From Actinoplanes couchii (GTDB lineage: Bacteria > Actinomycetota > Actinomycetes > Mycobacteriales > Micromonosporaceae), in contig NZ_BOMG01000082.1 of the NCBI RefSeq assembly GCF_016862075.1, forward strand, positions 62,001 through 126,000: 64,000 nt of DNA. The letters are read 5' to 3'. A program made the translations under genes and the position numbers. Below the pieces are notes generated by a model, which was not told the origin of the DNA, ran no database searches, and saw only the letters and a list, made by a program, of their open reading frames with translations. Below are positions 1 through 6,986 of the stretch, one piece after another; positions within the stretch are counted from its first letter, which is position 1; every line of letters begins with the position of its first letter.

Positions 1-149
1 TGGTCGGCGAGACGATGGTGGTGAACGTTCCGGAGGGCAGCGCCAAGGCGCAGGACCGGCTCGACGGTGGCCCGCACAAGGCCGGCGACGTCTGCGTGGT
101 CCTGGCTGCCGGCACCACCGTCAACTGCGAGTCGTCCCAGCTCTCCTGA
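1..149 (+). CDS. 3' end of an unidentified protein (partial)
   Basis: Only the last 48 codons are inside the window, read in the frame that begins at base 3 and stops with TGA at 147-149. The visible tail contains two cysteines (in GDVCVVL and TVNCESS) and short beta-type stretches, as in the C-terminus of a secreted or periplasmic domain. A strong hairpin follows at once, so this is the true end of a transcription unit. I do not recognise the family and the N-terminus is missing, so no function is given. Confidence 0.5.
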   Translation, partial: VGETMVVNVPEGSAKAQDRLDGGPHKAGDVCVVLAAGTTVNCESSQLS

Positions 150-153
150 CACA

Positions 154-193
154 CGACAACGGCCGGCCACCCCGTGGTGGCCGGCCGTTGTCG
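154..193. terminator. Bidirectional terminator hairpin
   Basis: Perfect 18-bp inverted repeat (154-171 with 176-193) and a 4-nt loop, placed between two convergent genes. There is no long U tract, as is usual for GC-rich actinomycete terminators. Confidence 0.8.
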
Positions 194-203
194 TTGTGGT
201 GGA

Positions 204-1406
204 TCAGAAGCCGGCGCTCACCCGGGTGAACGCCCAGTCGGCCTGGGCGATGCCGGAGCATTCGCTGACCACGCCGCCGCCGGCGCAGCCGCGGTCGCGG
301 TTGACGCCCCAGAAGGCGAAGCGGGCCAGGCCCTTGCTGGTCGCGTAGTCCCGGATCCGGGTCCAGGTCTCGACCGTGGTCACCTCCTGCTGGTCGGAGA
401 GACCGTTCATGCCGGAGATGCCGATCCGCGAGTACGCCTGGGCATCGGTGTATCCGAACGTCGTCTTCAGCGCGTTCTTCAGACCCTCGGTGGCGCCGAT
501 GGTGGACGCGTACATGTCGGCGTGACCGTTGAAGTCGAACGGCATCTGGGTGAACACGTCGATGTTGGCGTTCTTCGCCTTCGCCTGCTGGATCAGCCGC
601 AGCCCGTGCACGTTGGGGCCGGTCGGCGTGGTGCCGAAGGTGAGGATCGTCTTGACGTTCGGGTTCTTCTGCTTGACGATCCGCAGCGCGTCCACGATCC
701 GGTCGGCGACCACGTAGTTCTCGAACTCGTCGGTGTTCTCGATGTCGACGTCGATCGCCTTCAACTGGAAGGTGTCGATCACCTTCTGGTACGCCGCGGC
801 CAGGGCCTCCGGGGTCGAGCAGTTCGGGCCGAGCTTGTTGCCGCTCCAGCCGCCGATCGACGGGACCACGTCGGCGCCGGCCGCCCGGATCGCCGTGATG
901 GTGCTGGCGTGCACCCCGCCGGTCAGCCCGGTCGAACCGTCCCAGGCCGGGTTGCAGCCGTTGCTGGCCAGCACGAACGCCAGGGTGAACGCCTTGATGC
1001 CGGTCGCGTTGACCACGGTGGCCGGGGCGGGCGGGTTACCCCAGCCGGGGAAGAGGTACGGCGCGGCCGCCATCTTCGTACCGGAGGACGGGGGTGGGGT
1101 GGTGGGGTTGGTCGTGGGGTTCGTGGTCGGCGGTGTGGTCGGCGTGGTGCCGCCACAGACGCCGTTGTCCGCCCAGACCGCCCACTGGCTGCTGTTGGTG
1201 GCCGGCGACTCGTTCTGCGTCCACCACTTCGCGGTGTAGTTGTGCCCGCTCTGCGACGCAGTGTTCCCGCCGACGTAGACCGAGGACGCGCTCCAGGCCG
1301 GGGCGCAGGCGGTGGCCGCGTGCGAGGAGGCCATCGGGAGGACCGCGGCGGCGGCGCCGACCGCCCCGACCGACGCCACCAGGGCGATTTTCCTGCTCAG
1401 CTTCAT
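204..1406 (-). CDS. Secreted GH18 chitinase with N-terminal CBM5/12
   Basis: 400-residue exported chitinase that hydrolyses beta-1,4-N-acetylglucosamine polymers outside the cell. Order of parts: signal peptide (about 1-30, ending SSHAA), CBM5/12 chitin-binding module (about 32-80, with aromatic KWWTQNE), a Thr/Pro linker, then a GH18 barrel. The catalytic strand reads LKAIDVDIEN: the DxDxE core with the acid glutamate is present, but the first Asp of the full DxxDxDxE motif is Lys, as seen in one chitinase subgroup. ATG at 1406 is chosen because AGGTG lies about 7 nt upstream. Its start is only 14 bp after the upstream chitinase, so the two are one operon. It ends at a strong bidirectional terminator. 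Family is certain; exact substrate preference is inferred. Confidence 0.9.
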   Translation of the reverse strand: MKLSRKIALVASVGAVGAAAAVLPMASSHAATACAPAWSASSVYVGGNTASQSGHNYTAKWWTQNESPATNSSQWAVWADNGVCGGTTPTTPPTTNPTTNPTTPPPSSGTKMAAAPYLFPGWGNPPAPATVVNATGIKAFTLAFVLASNGCNPAWDGSTGLTGGVHASTITAIRAAGADVVPSIGGWSGNKLGPNCSTPEALAAAYQKVIDTFQLKAIDVDIENTDEFENYVVADRIVDALRIVKQKNPNVKTILTFGTTPTGPNVHGLRLIQQAKAKNANIDVFTQMPFDFNGHADMYASTIGATEGLKNALKTTFGYTDAQAYSRIGISGMNGLSDQQEVTTVETWTRIRDYATSKGLARFAFWGVNRDRGCAGGGVVSECSGIAQADWAFTRVSAGF

Positions 1407-1420
1407 TCTGTTCACCTGGT

Positions 1421-2674
1421 TCAGGGAAGGGTGGAGAGGTGCGGAGCGACGGTGTTCGCCCAGCTGTTGCCGTTGGTGACATCCCAGTTGATCGACCACG
1501 TCATCGCACCGCGAATGCCCGGGTAGGTGGCCGGCGGTTTGAAGGTGCCGCAGTTGACGGCCTTGGCCAGGCAGTCCAGGGCGGCGTTCACGACCGTCGG
1601 GGCGACGTATCCGCCACCGGCTGCGCGGGTGCTCGACGGCAGGCCGAGGGCGACCTGGTCGGGGCGCAGGCCGTTCTGCAGCGGGATACAGGCCAGTGCG
1701 GTCATGAAGTTGATGTTGCCTTGTCCGTATGCGGCGTTGTTGTCGCACCCCAGCATCGCGCCGGAGTTGTAGTACTGGGTGAAGACGACGGTCAGGATGT
1801 CCTTGATGTCGAGGGCGAGCTTGAAGTACGAGGACTGCGGGTTCTGCATGTCGATCGTCTGCGGCGCCATCGTGATGATCAGACCGCTGCCCACCTTGGC
1901 CCGCAGGCTGCGCAGCGCGCTCGCCATGTGCACCGGGTCGAGGCCGTTCTCCAGGTCGATGTCGACGCCGTCGAAACCGTAGGTCTGGATCAGCCGGTGC
2001 ACCGAGTCGGCGAAGGCGGTGGCGGCGGCCGGGCTGTTGACGGCGACCGTGCCCTTCTCCCCGCCGACCGAGATGATCACCTTCTTGCCCCGCTGGTGCA
2101 GGGTGGCGATGTCCGCCTTGAACTGGGCGTCGGTGTACCCGCCGACCGCGGCGGCCAGCCCCGGGTCGAGGTTGAAGGTGACCGCCCCGGCGGTGCCGGT
2201 GGCGTCCGCGAAGGCGACCGCGATCAGGTCGTACGTGCCGGGTACGGCGGCGAGCTTGAGCGGCGCCGCGCCGTTGTCGAAGTTCTGCCAGTACCCGGTG
2301 AGGAAGTGCTTCGGCAGTGACCCGTCACCGGGCGGCTGGGTGGGCGGAGTGGTCGGCGGCGTCGTGGGCGGAGTGGTGGGTGGTGTCGTCGGCGGGGTGG
2401 TGGGCGGCGTGGTTCCGCCCTCGCAGACCCCGTTGTCGGCCCAGACCGCCCACTGGCTGCTGTTGGTGGCCGGCGACTCGTTCTGGGTCCACCACTTGGC
2501 GGAGTAGTTGTGCCCGTTCTGTGACGCGGTGTTCCCGCCGACGTAGACGGTGGTGGCGCTCCAGGCCGGCGCACAGGCGACCGCGGCCGAAGCACTTCCT
2601 GCGAAGGTGGTGGCCACCCCTCCGGCGACGAGCGCGGAGACGGTGGCGAGGACGACCGATCTGGAGAGCCTCAT
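1421..2674 (-). CDS. Secreted GH18 chitinase with N-terminal CBM5/12
   Basis: About 417-residue exported chitinase, first gene of a two-chitinase operon. A signal peptide (cleaved near GSASA) leads to a CBM5/12 module almost identical to that of the downstream gene, then a linker of repeated TTPP units, then the GH18 barrel. It carries a complete catalytic motif, DGVDIDLEN, and the SVGG substrate-binding strand. ATG at 2674 is preferred; a TTG three codons earlier is possible, and neither has a good Shine-Dalgarno. The AT-rich 2684-2760 stretch upstream is the likely promoter region. I saw no DasR-like palindrome. The catalytic domain differs clearly from that of its neighbour, so the pair probably has complementary cleavage modes. 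Confidence 0.92.
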   Translation of the reverse strand: MRLSRSVVLATVSALVAGGVATTFAGSASAAVACAPAWSATTVYVGGNTASQNGHNYSAKWWTQNESPATNSSQWAVWADNGVCEGGTTPPTTPPTTPPTTPPTTPPTTPPTQPPGDGSLPKHFLTGYWQNFDNGAAPLKLAAVPGTYDLIAVAFADATGTAGAVTFNLDPGLAAAVGGYTDAQFKADIATLHQRGKKVIISVGGEKGTVAVNSPAAATAFADSVHRLIQTYGFDGVDIDLENGLDPVHMASALRSLRAKVGSGLIITMAPQTIDMQNPQSSYFKLALDIKDILTVVFTQYYNSGAMLGCDNNAAYGQGNINFMTALACIPLQNGLRPDQVALGLPSSTRAAGGGYVAPTVVNAALDCLAKAVNCGTFKPPATYPGIRGAMTWSINWDVTNGNSWANTVAPHLSTLP

Positions 2675-2855
2675 GGCTGTCAATTTTTAAGACTGTTAAC
2701 GGTTCAGGTAAAGAGGGGCGGACTTTAAATATCCTTAAATGCCAACGGCCCAGACTGCCGTCAAGATCCTTACATCCGCGCATCAACCGATTGATGACCG
2801 GAGGACTCACCCGTCGATGGATGGAATGGCCCGGCTGTCCTTGAAGGATGGACGC

Positions 2856-3149
2856 ATGACGAAGAGCATCCTCTCCTACAAGTCCAGCGGCTCGATCCTG
2901 AGCGTCTGCTCCACCGACTCCATCCTCAGCGTCGGGTCGTACGGCTCGATCCTGTCGGTCCTCTCGGTCGCCTCGTTCGGTTCGGTCCTGTCGGTCGGCT
3001 CCTTCGGATCGGTGCTGGCCCTCGGCGCCTTCGGGGTCTTCCTGGGGATCGGCTCCCTGGTCGCCGCCGCGGTGGTCCTCGCCGCGGTCCTGGTGGTCAC
3101 CACCCTGCTGCGGTACGCCCTGCGGAACCGAAACCGGAACCGAAACTGA
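2856..3149 (+). CDS. Small S-I/V-L-S-V repeat protein with C-terminal membrane helix
   Basis: 97-residue protein that I cannot assign to a named family. Residues 4-60 consist of about six imperfect 9-residue repeats of the type SILSVGSYG or SVLSVGSFG, which become more hydrophobic and run into a transmembrane segment (about 61-88). The tail is a basic RNRNRNRN run. The regular Ser/Gly/aliphatic period suggests a beta-solenoid-like or fibre-like stack leading into the membrane. ATG at 2856 has GAAGGA 7 nt upstream. It lies between the chitinase operon (divergent) and sigK, but does not carry the promoter motif shared by sigK and the fasciclin gene. Function unknown. Confidence 0.75.
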   Translation: MTKSILSYKSSGSILSVCSTDSILSVGSYGSILSVLSVASFGSVLSVGSFGSVLALGAFGVFLGIGSLVAAAVVLAAVLVVTTLLRYALRNRNRNRN

Positions 3150-3156
3150 AATGGGA

Positions 3157-3184
3157 CCGATCCGCGGCTCTGTCGGCTCCGAAC
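3157..3184 (+). promoter_or_regulatory. Putative SigK-type promoter of sigK
   Basis: CCGATCC (3157-3163), 15 nt, then CCGAAC (3179-3184), about 40 nt before the sigK start. The same arrangement with identical spacing precedes the fasciclin gene at 4581-4608. It resembles the CCATCC / CCGAAT elements I recall for mycobacterial SigK, which would imply autoregulation. Confidence 0.5.
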
Positions 3185-3224
3185 GACCTGAGGACGATAT
3201 TCTGGTCGTCAGGGACGGAGAGTC

Positions 3225-3839
3225 ATGGCGGAGCGCGGCACGAGTGGTCGGCCGGAGTACCTGACCCCGGTTCCGGAACCCCGGCGGGAACCGGATGCGG
3301 GAGCACTGCTGCGGGCCGTGGCCCAAGGCGACGAGCAGGCCTTCGGCAAGCTGTACGACCTGGTCGCACCCCGGGTCTACGGTCTGATCCGGCGGGTGCT
3401 GCGGGATCCGGCGCTGGCCGAGGAGGTCGCGCAGGAGGTGATGGTCGAGGTCTGGCGGTCGGCGGCGCGGTTCGATCCGGACCGGGGCTCGCCGACGGCC
3501 TGGGTGTTCACCATCGCGCACCGTCGTGCGGTCGACCGGGTGCGGGCCGAGCAGGCGGCGGCCGACCGGACCATCCGGGCCGGGGCGGCCGCGGTGGACA
3601 CCCCCTACGACGCGGTGGCCGACGAGGTCACCGGCCGGCTGGAGCGTCAGCAGGTGCGGCACTGCCTGGACGACCTGACCGATCTGCAGCGGCAGGCGGT
3701 CACCCTCGCCTACTACCAGGGGCACACGTATCCGCAGGTGTCGGAGTTGCTGAAGGTGCCGCTGGCAACGGTCAAGACCCGGATGCGCGACGGCCTGATC
3801 CGCCTGCGTGACTGCCTGGCGAACGGGGTGGCGGCATGA
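3225..3839 (+). CDS. sigK: ECF RNA polymerase sigma factor, SigK type
   Basis: 204-residue ECF sigma factor. Region 2 (about 30-100) includes the acidic-aromatic core PALAEEVAQEVMVEVWR, and region 4 (about 140-198) carries a helix-turn-helix around YPQVSELLKVPLATVKTR. It directs RNA polymerase to a small regulon and is held inactive by the membrane anti-sigma factor encoded next, with which it overlaps by 4 nt (ATGA). A GGAG Shine-Dalgarno supports ATG at 3225. The order sigK-rskA-fasciclin lipoprotein matches the mycobacterial sigK/MPT70/MPT83 arrangement, which supports the assignment. The upstream motif suggests autoregulation. Confidence 0.88.
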   Translation: MAERGTSGRPEYLTPVPEPRREPDAGALLRAVAQGDEQAFGKLYDLVAPRVYGLIRRVLRDPALAEEVAQEVMVEVWRSAARFDPDRGSPTAWVFTIAHRRAVDRVRAEQAAADRTIRAGAAAVDTPYDAVADEVTGRLERQQVRHCLDDLTDLQRQAVTLAYYQGHTYPQVSELLKVPLATVKTRMRDGLIRLRDCLANGVAA

Positions 3840-4573
3840 GCGAGGATGTGCACGCCCTGGTCGGGCCCTATGCGCTGGACGCTTTGGACGACATCGAGCG
3901 GGCGGCTTTCAGCAGGCATCTGCGGGATTGTGAACCGTGCCGGGCCGAGGCCGCCGAACTCCAGGAGACGGTCACCCGGCTCGCCGACGGCGCCTGGTCG
4001 GTGCCGCCGCCGGGCTTGCGGGACAACGTGCTGGCGGCGATCGCCACGACCCGGCAGATCGCGCCGGCCGGCCGCGAGGAGCCACGCCGGGCGCCGGGTC
4101 CGCGCCGGTTGCGGTTGGTGGCCGCGGCCGCCGCGGTGGTCGCGGTGGTCGGGGCGGGTGCGGTGGTCTGGACCGTGCAGGATCAGCGGGTACGCCGGGC
4201 CGAGACGCTGGCCGAGCAGGCCCGCACGAGCGAGTCCCGTCTCCGGTCGATCCTGGCCGCCCCCGACCTGGTGGTCCGCGAGCAGCAGTTGGCGAGCGGC
4301 GGCCGGGTCACGATGGCGATGTCGCGCCTGCGGGACGCCGGGGTGGTCACGCTCGTCGCCGACGGCGCGCCCGGCCCGGACCGGGTCTACCAGCTGTGGA
4401 CGATCCACGGGGAGACGCCCGCGTCGGCGGGTGCGATGGCGGTGGGCCAGACGACGATGGTGCAGGTCATCGAGGGGCTGGAGGGCACCTCCGCGCTGGG
4501 GGTCACGGTCGAGCCGGCACCCGGTTCCACGACGCCGACAAGCACGCCCGACGCCCTCGTCAAAATAACCTGA
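3836..4573 (+). CDS. rskA: Anti-sigma-K factor RskA
   Basis: 245-residue single-pass membrane anti-sigma factor. The cytosolic N-terminus has the zinc anti-sigma signature as HLRDCEPC (HxxxCxxC, about residues 24-31), which clamps SigK. A basic stretch and one transmembrane helix (about 98-117, alternating Ala/Val) follow, and the extracytoplasmic RskA domain ends the protein, including the YQLWTIHGE segment typical of this family. In known members regulated proteolysis releases the sigma factor. The gene overlaps sigK by 4 nt, giving translational coupling. Its stop lies shortly before the fasciclin promoter motif. Confidence 0.88.
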   Translation: MSEDVHALVGPYALDALDDIERAAFSRHLRDCEPCRAEAAELQETVTRLADGAWSVPPPGLRDNVLAAIATTRQIAPAGREEPRRAPGPRRLRLVAAAAAVVAVVGAGAVVWTVQDQRVRRAETLAEQARTSESRLRSILAAPDLVVREQQLASGGRVTMAMSRLRDAGVVTLVADGAPGPDRVYQLWTIHGETPASAGAMAVGQTTMVQVIEGLEGTSALGVTVEPAPGSTTPTSTPDALVKIT

Positions 4574-4580
4574 GCATCCA

Positions 4581-4608
4581 CCAATCCGGCGCATGGTTCG
4601 TTCCGAAT
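4581..4608 (+). promoter_or_regulatory. Putative SigK-type promoter of the fasciclin gene
   Basis: CCAATCC (4581-4587), 15 nt, CCGAAT (4603-4608), about 35 nt before the start codon. Same elements and same spacing as before sigK. Two matched sites in the right places make chance less likely. Confidence 0.5.
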
Positions 4609-4643
4609 CAAGGGTGTACAAACCCCGACGTAAGGAACGAGCC

Positions 4644-5291
4644 ATGCGTGCAACAAAGCTCACCGCCCTCGCCGCCGCGACCCTCTTCTCGATCTCCTTG
4701 GCGGCCTGTGGCAGCGACGAAAGCAGCACCAGCACCGGCAGTGGCAGCGGAACGACGGCGGCCCCCACCATGACCACCGCGGCGCCGAGTATGGCCGCCC
4801 CCACCGACACGATGACCAATTTCGGTCCCGGGTGTGCCGCGGTGCCGACCGACCCGGCGAACGCCGGCAGCTTCGAGGCGATGGCCGCGGTGCCGGTCGC
4901 GACCGCGGCGTCCGGCAACCCGCTGCTGTCCACCCTGGTCAGTGCGGTGAAGAAGGCCGACCTGGTCGACTCGCTCAACTCGGCCGACCAGATCACCGTC
5001 TTCGCGCCGACCAACGACGCCTTCAAGAAGATCCCGGCGGCCGACCTGAAGAAGGTGCTCGCCGACAAGAAGACCCTGACCGACATCCTCACCTACCACG
5101 TGGTGACCGGGAAGCTGACGCCCGCCGATCTGGCCGGCACGCACAAGACCCTGCAGGGCGGCGAGCTGAGCGTCAGCGGCAGCGGCGAGGACTTCAAGGT
5201 CGACGGCGCGGCGGCGGTGATCTGCGGCAACGTGCAGACCGCGAACGCCAACGTGTACATCATCGACACCGTTCTGATGCCGAAGAGCTGA
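4644..5291 (+). CDS. Fasciclin-domain lipoprotein (MPT83/MPT70-like)
   Basis: 215-residue lipoprotein. The signal peptide ends in a lipobox (SLAAC, Cys about residue 21); a Ser/Thr/Met-rich spacer follows, then one fasciclin (FAS1) domain (about 75-215) with the hallmark ITVFAPTNDAF, LTYHVV and VYIIDTVL segments. FAS1 domains mediate adhesion or partner binding at the cell surface. Start ATG at 4644 has AAGGA upstream. Sited directly after sigK-rskA behind the same promoter motif, it is the expected SigK target. Its stop overlaps the start of the next gene (TGATG), coupling it to a molybdoenzyme. Confidence 0.88.
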   Translation: MRATKLTALAAATLFSISLAACGSDESSTSTGSGSGTTAAPTMTTAAPSMAAPTDTMTNFGPGCAAVPTDPANAGSFEAMAAVPVATAASGNPLLSTLVSAVKKADLVDSLNSADQITVFAPTNDAFKKIPAADLKKVLADKKTLTDILTYHVVTGKLTPADLAGTHKTLQGGELSVSGSGEDFKVDGAAAVICGNVQTANANVYIIDTVLMPKS

Positions 5292-6766
5292 TGCGAGGTC
5301 ACCTGCGCGGCGCGGCCGCCGGAGTGGCCGCCGCGGGACTCGGGATCGCGGTCGCGGAACTGTTCGCGGCCGCGGCCCGGCCCGGGGCGGGGCCCCTGGT
5401 CACGGTCGGCGCCGCGGTCATCGACGCCACCCCGACACCGGTCAAGGAATTCGCGGTACGGGAGTTGGGCACGTACGACAAATTGGTCCTCCTGACCACC
5501 ATCGGCCTGGTGGTGGCTCTGCTCGCCGCGATGATCGGCATTCTCGGGCGGCGTCGCCGTCCGGTGGTGGTGGCCGGTGCCACGCTGTTCGGCGCTCTCG
5601 GCGCGACCGCCGCACTGTCCCGCCCGGCCGGCACCCTGCTGGACACGGTGCCGTCGCTGCTGGCCGCGATCGTGGCCGGGACGACCCTGTGGTGGCTGCT
5701 CGGGCGGTCCGGACCGGTCGTGGCGGGCGGCCGGCGGACGTTCCTGCGGGCGCTGGCCCTGGTCGCCGGGGCGGCGGTGCTCACCGAGGGTGGTGCACAG
5801 GTCGTCCGGCGCACTGTCGGCCGGATCCGGACCGATCTGAAGCTGCCGCCGCCGGCCGACGCGGCCGAGGCGCTGCCGTCCGGTGTCGGGCCCGGGTTCA
5901 CCACGCCGAGCGCCGAGTTCTACCGGGTCGACACGGCGCTGACGGTGCCCCGGGTGGATCCGGACACCTGGTCGCTGCGGATCCACGGGATGGTCGGGCG
6001 TGAACTGACGCTGAGCCTGGCCGACCTGCTCGCCCGGCCGCTGATCGAACGCGACATCACGCTGAACTGTGTGTCCAACGAGGTGGGTGGGCCGTACATC
6101 GGCACGGCGCGCTGGCTGGGCGTACCGCTGGCGCCGCTGTTGAAGGAGGTGGGGCTGAAAGCCGGGGCCGACCAGATCGTGGCGCGGTCGGTGGAGGGCA
6201 TGACGATCGGAACGCCGCTGGCCACCGCGCTCGACGGCCGGGACACGATGCTCGCGGTGGCGATGAACGGTGCGCCGCTGCGGCCCGAGCACGGGTTCCC
6301 GGTGCGGATGCTGACGCCGGGGCTGTACGGCTACGCCGGCGCCTGCAAGTGGGTCACCGAGCTGGAGATCACCACGTTCGCGGCCTTCGACGCCTACTGG
6401 GTGGAGCGGGACTGGGCCCGGGAGGGCACCGTCAAGACCGCGTCCCGGATCGACCGCCCGCTCCCGTTCGCCCGTCCCGCGGCCGGGCCGGTGACTGTCG
6501 CCGGCGTGGCGTGGGCGCAGGGCCGGGGGATCACGAAGGTCGAGGTCCGGGTGGACGGCGGCGAGTGGCGGTCCGCCGAACTGCTGCCGGTACCGTCGGC
6601 CGACACCTGGGTGCAGTGGCGTTTCCGCTGGCCGGCCACGCCCGGACCGCACTCGTTGTCGGTGCGTGCCACCGACGGGACGGGCGCCGTGCAGGTCGAG
6701 GAACGGGCGACGCCGTTCCCGAGCGGGGCGACCGGCTGGCACACCATCACCGTGACGGTTGCCTGA
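5291..6766 (+). CDS. Membrane-anchored sulfite-oxidase-family molybdopterin oxidoreductase
   Basis: 491-residue protein. The first 170 residues hold about four to five transmembrane helices. The rest is a sulfite-oxidase-type molybdopterin domain (about 195-375) followed by the Mo-co dimerisation domain (about 385-490). The molybdenum-ligating cysteine is visible in TLNCVSNEVGG. Related enzymes oxidise sulfite or reduce S/N-oxides such as methionine sulfoxide; the actual substrate is not evident. No Tat twin-arginine signal stands out at the extreme N-terminus, but RRTFLRAL near residue 150, just before the soluble domain, may serve. Start ATG overlaps the fasciclin stop, so the gene is probably SigK-controlled. 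Its last 20 bp overlap the convergent ferredoxin gene. Confidence 0.85.
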   Translation: MRGHLRGAAAGVAAAGLGIAVAELFAAAARPGAGPLVTVGAAVIDATPTPVKEFAVRELGTYDKLVLLTTIGLVVALLAAMIGILGRRRRPVVVAGATLFGALGATAALSRPAGTLLDTVPSLLAAIVAGTTLWWLLGRSGPVVAGGRRTFLRALALVAGAAVLTEGGAQVVRRTVGRIRTDLKLPPPADAAEALPSGVGPGFTTPSAEFYRVDTALTVPRVDPDTWSLRIHGMVGRELTLSLADLLARPLIERDITLNCVSNEVGGPYIGTARWLGVPLAPLLKEVGLKAGADQIVARSVEGMTIGTPLATALDGRDTMLAVAMNGAPLRPEHGFPVRMLTPGLYGYAGACKWVTELEITTFAAFDAYWVERDWAREGTVKTASRIDRPLPFARPAAGPVTVAGVAWAQGRGITKVEVRVDGGEWRSAELLPVPSADTWVQWRFRWPATPGPHSLSVRATDGTGAVQVEERATPFPSGATGWHTITVTVA

Positions 6767-6986
6767 CCTGGCTGACCTGCTGGACCTGCTTGACCAGGCG
6801 CAGGGCCAGGGCCGGGCAGCGGTCGACCGCCTCCCGGGCGGCCGGTTCCAGCGCTGCCGGGACGGTCATGTCGCCACGGGCGACCGGATAACCCCAGTCG
6901 TCCTCGGCCAGCAGCTCCGGCAGCAGTTCGGCGCAGAGTCCGCGCCCGTCGCAGGCGGTCCAGTCGATGTGCAGGGAGTCGGTCAC
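6747..6986 (-). CDS. Small ferredoxin (3Fe-4S/4Fe-4S type)
   Basis: 79-residue electron carrier. Cysteines in ACDGRGLC and in DRCPALAL give the Cx5C...CP spacing of single-cluster actinomycete ferredoxins. GTG start at 6986 overlaps the stop of the NuoF-like gene (GTGA), so it is the last gene of a five-gene operon and the natural electron acceptor or donor of that flavoprotein. A Gln/Val-rich tail (KQVQQVSQVRQ) ends the protein. The 3' end overlaps the convergent molybdoenzyme gene by 20 bp. Confidence 0.82.
   Translation of the reverse strand: MTDSLHIDWTACDGRGLCAELLPELLAEDDWGYPVARGDMTVPAALEPAAREAVDRCPALALRLVKQVQQVSQVRQPSR

Noticed and set aside
67-1526. Long open frames opposite and overlapping the chitinase genes
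   Set aside because: They are antisense or frame-shifted shadows with Arg/Gly/Val-biased nonsense composition, common at this GC content.
2330-2415. Repetitive GGTGGG/GGCGTC array as a regulatory repeat
   Set aside because: It encodes the TTPP linker of the chitinase.
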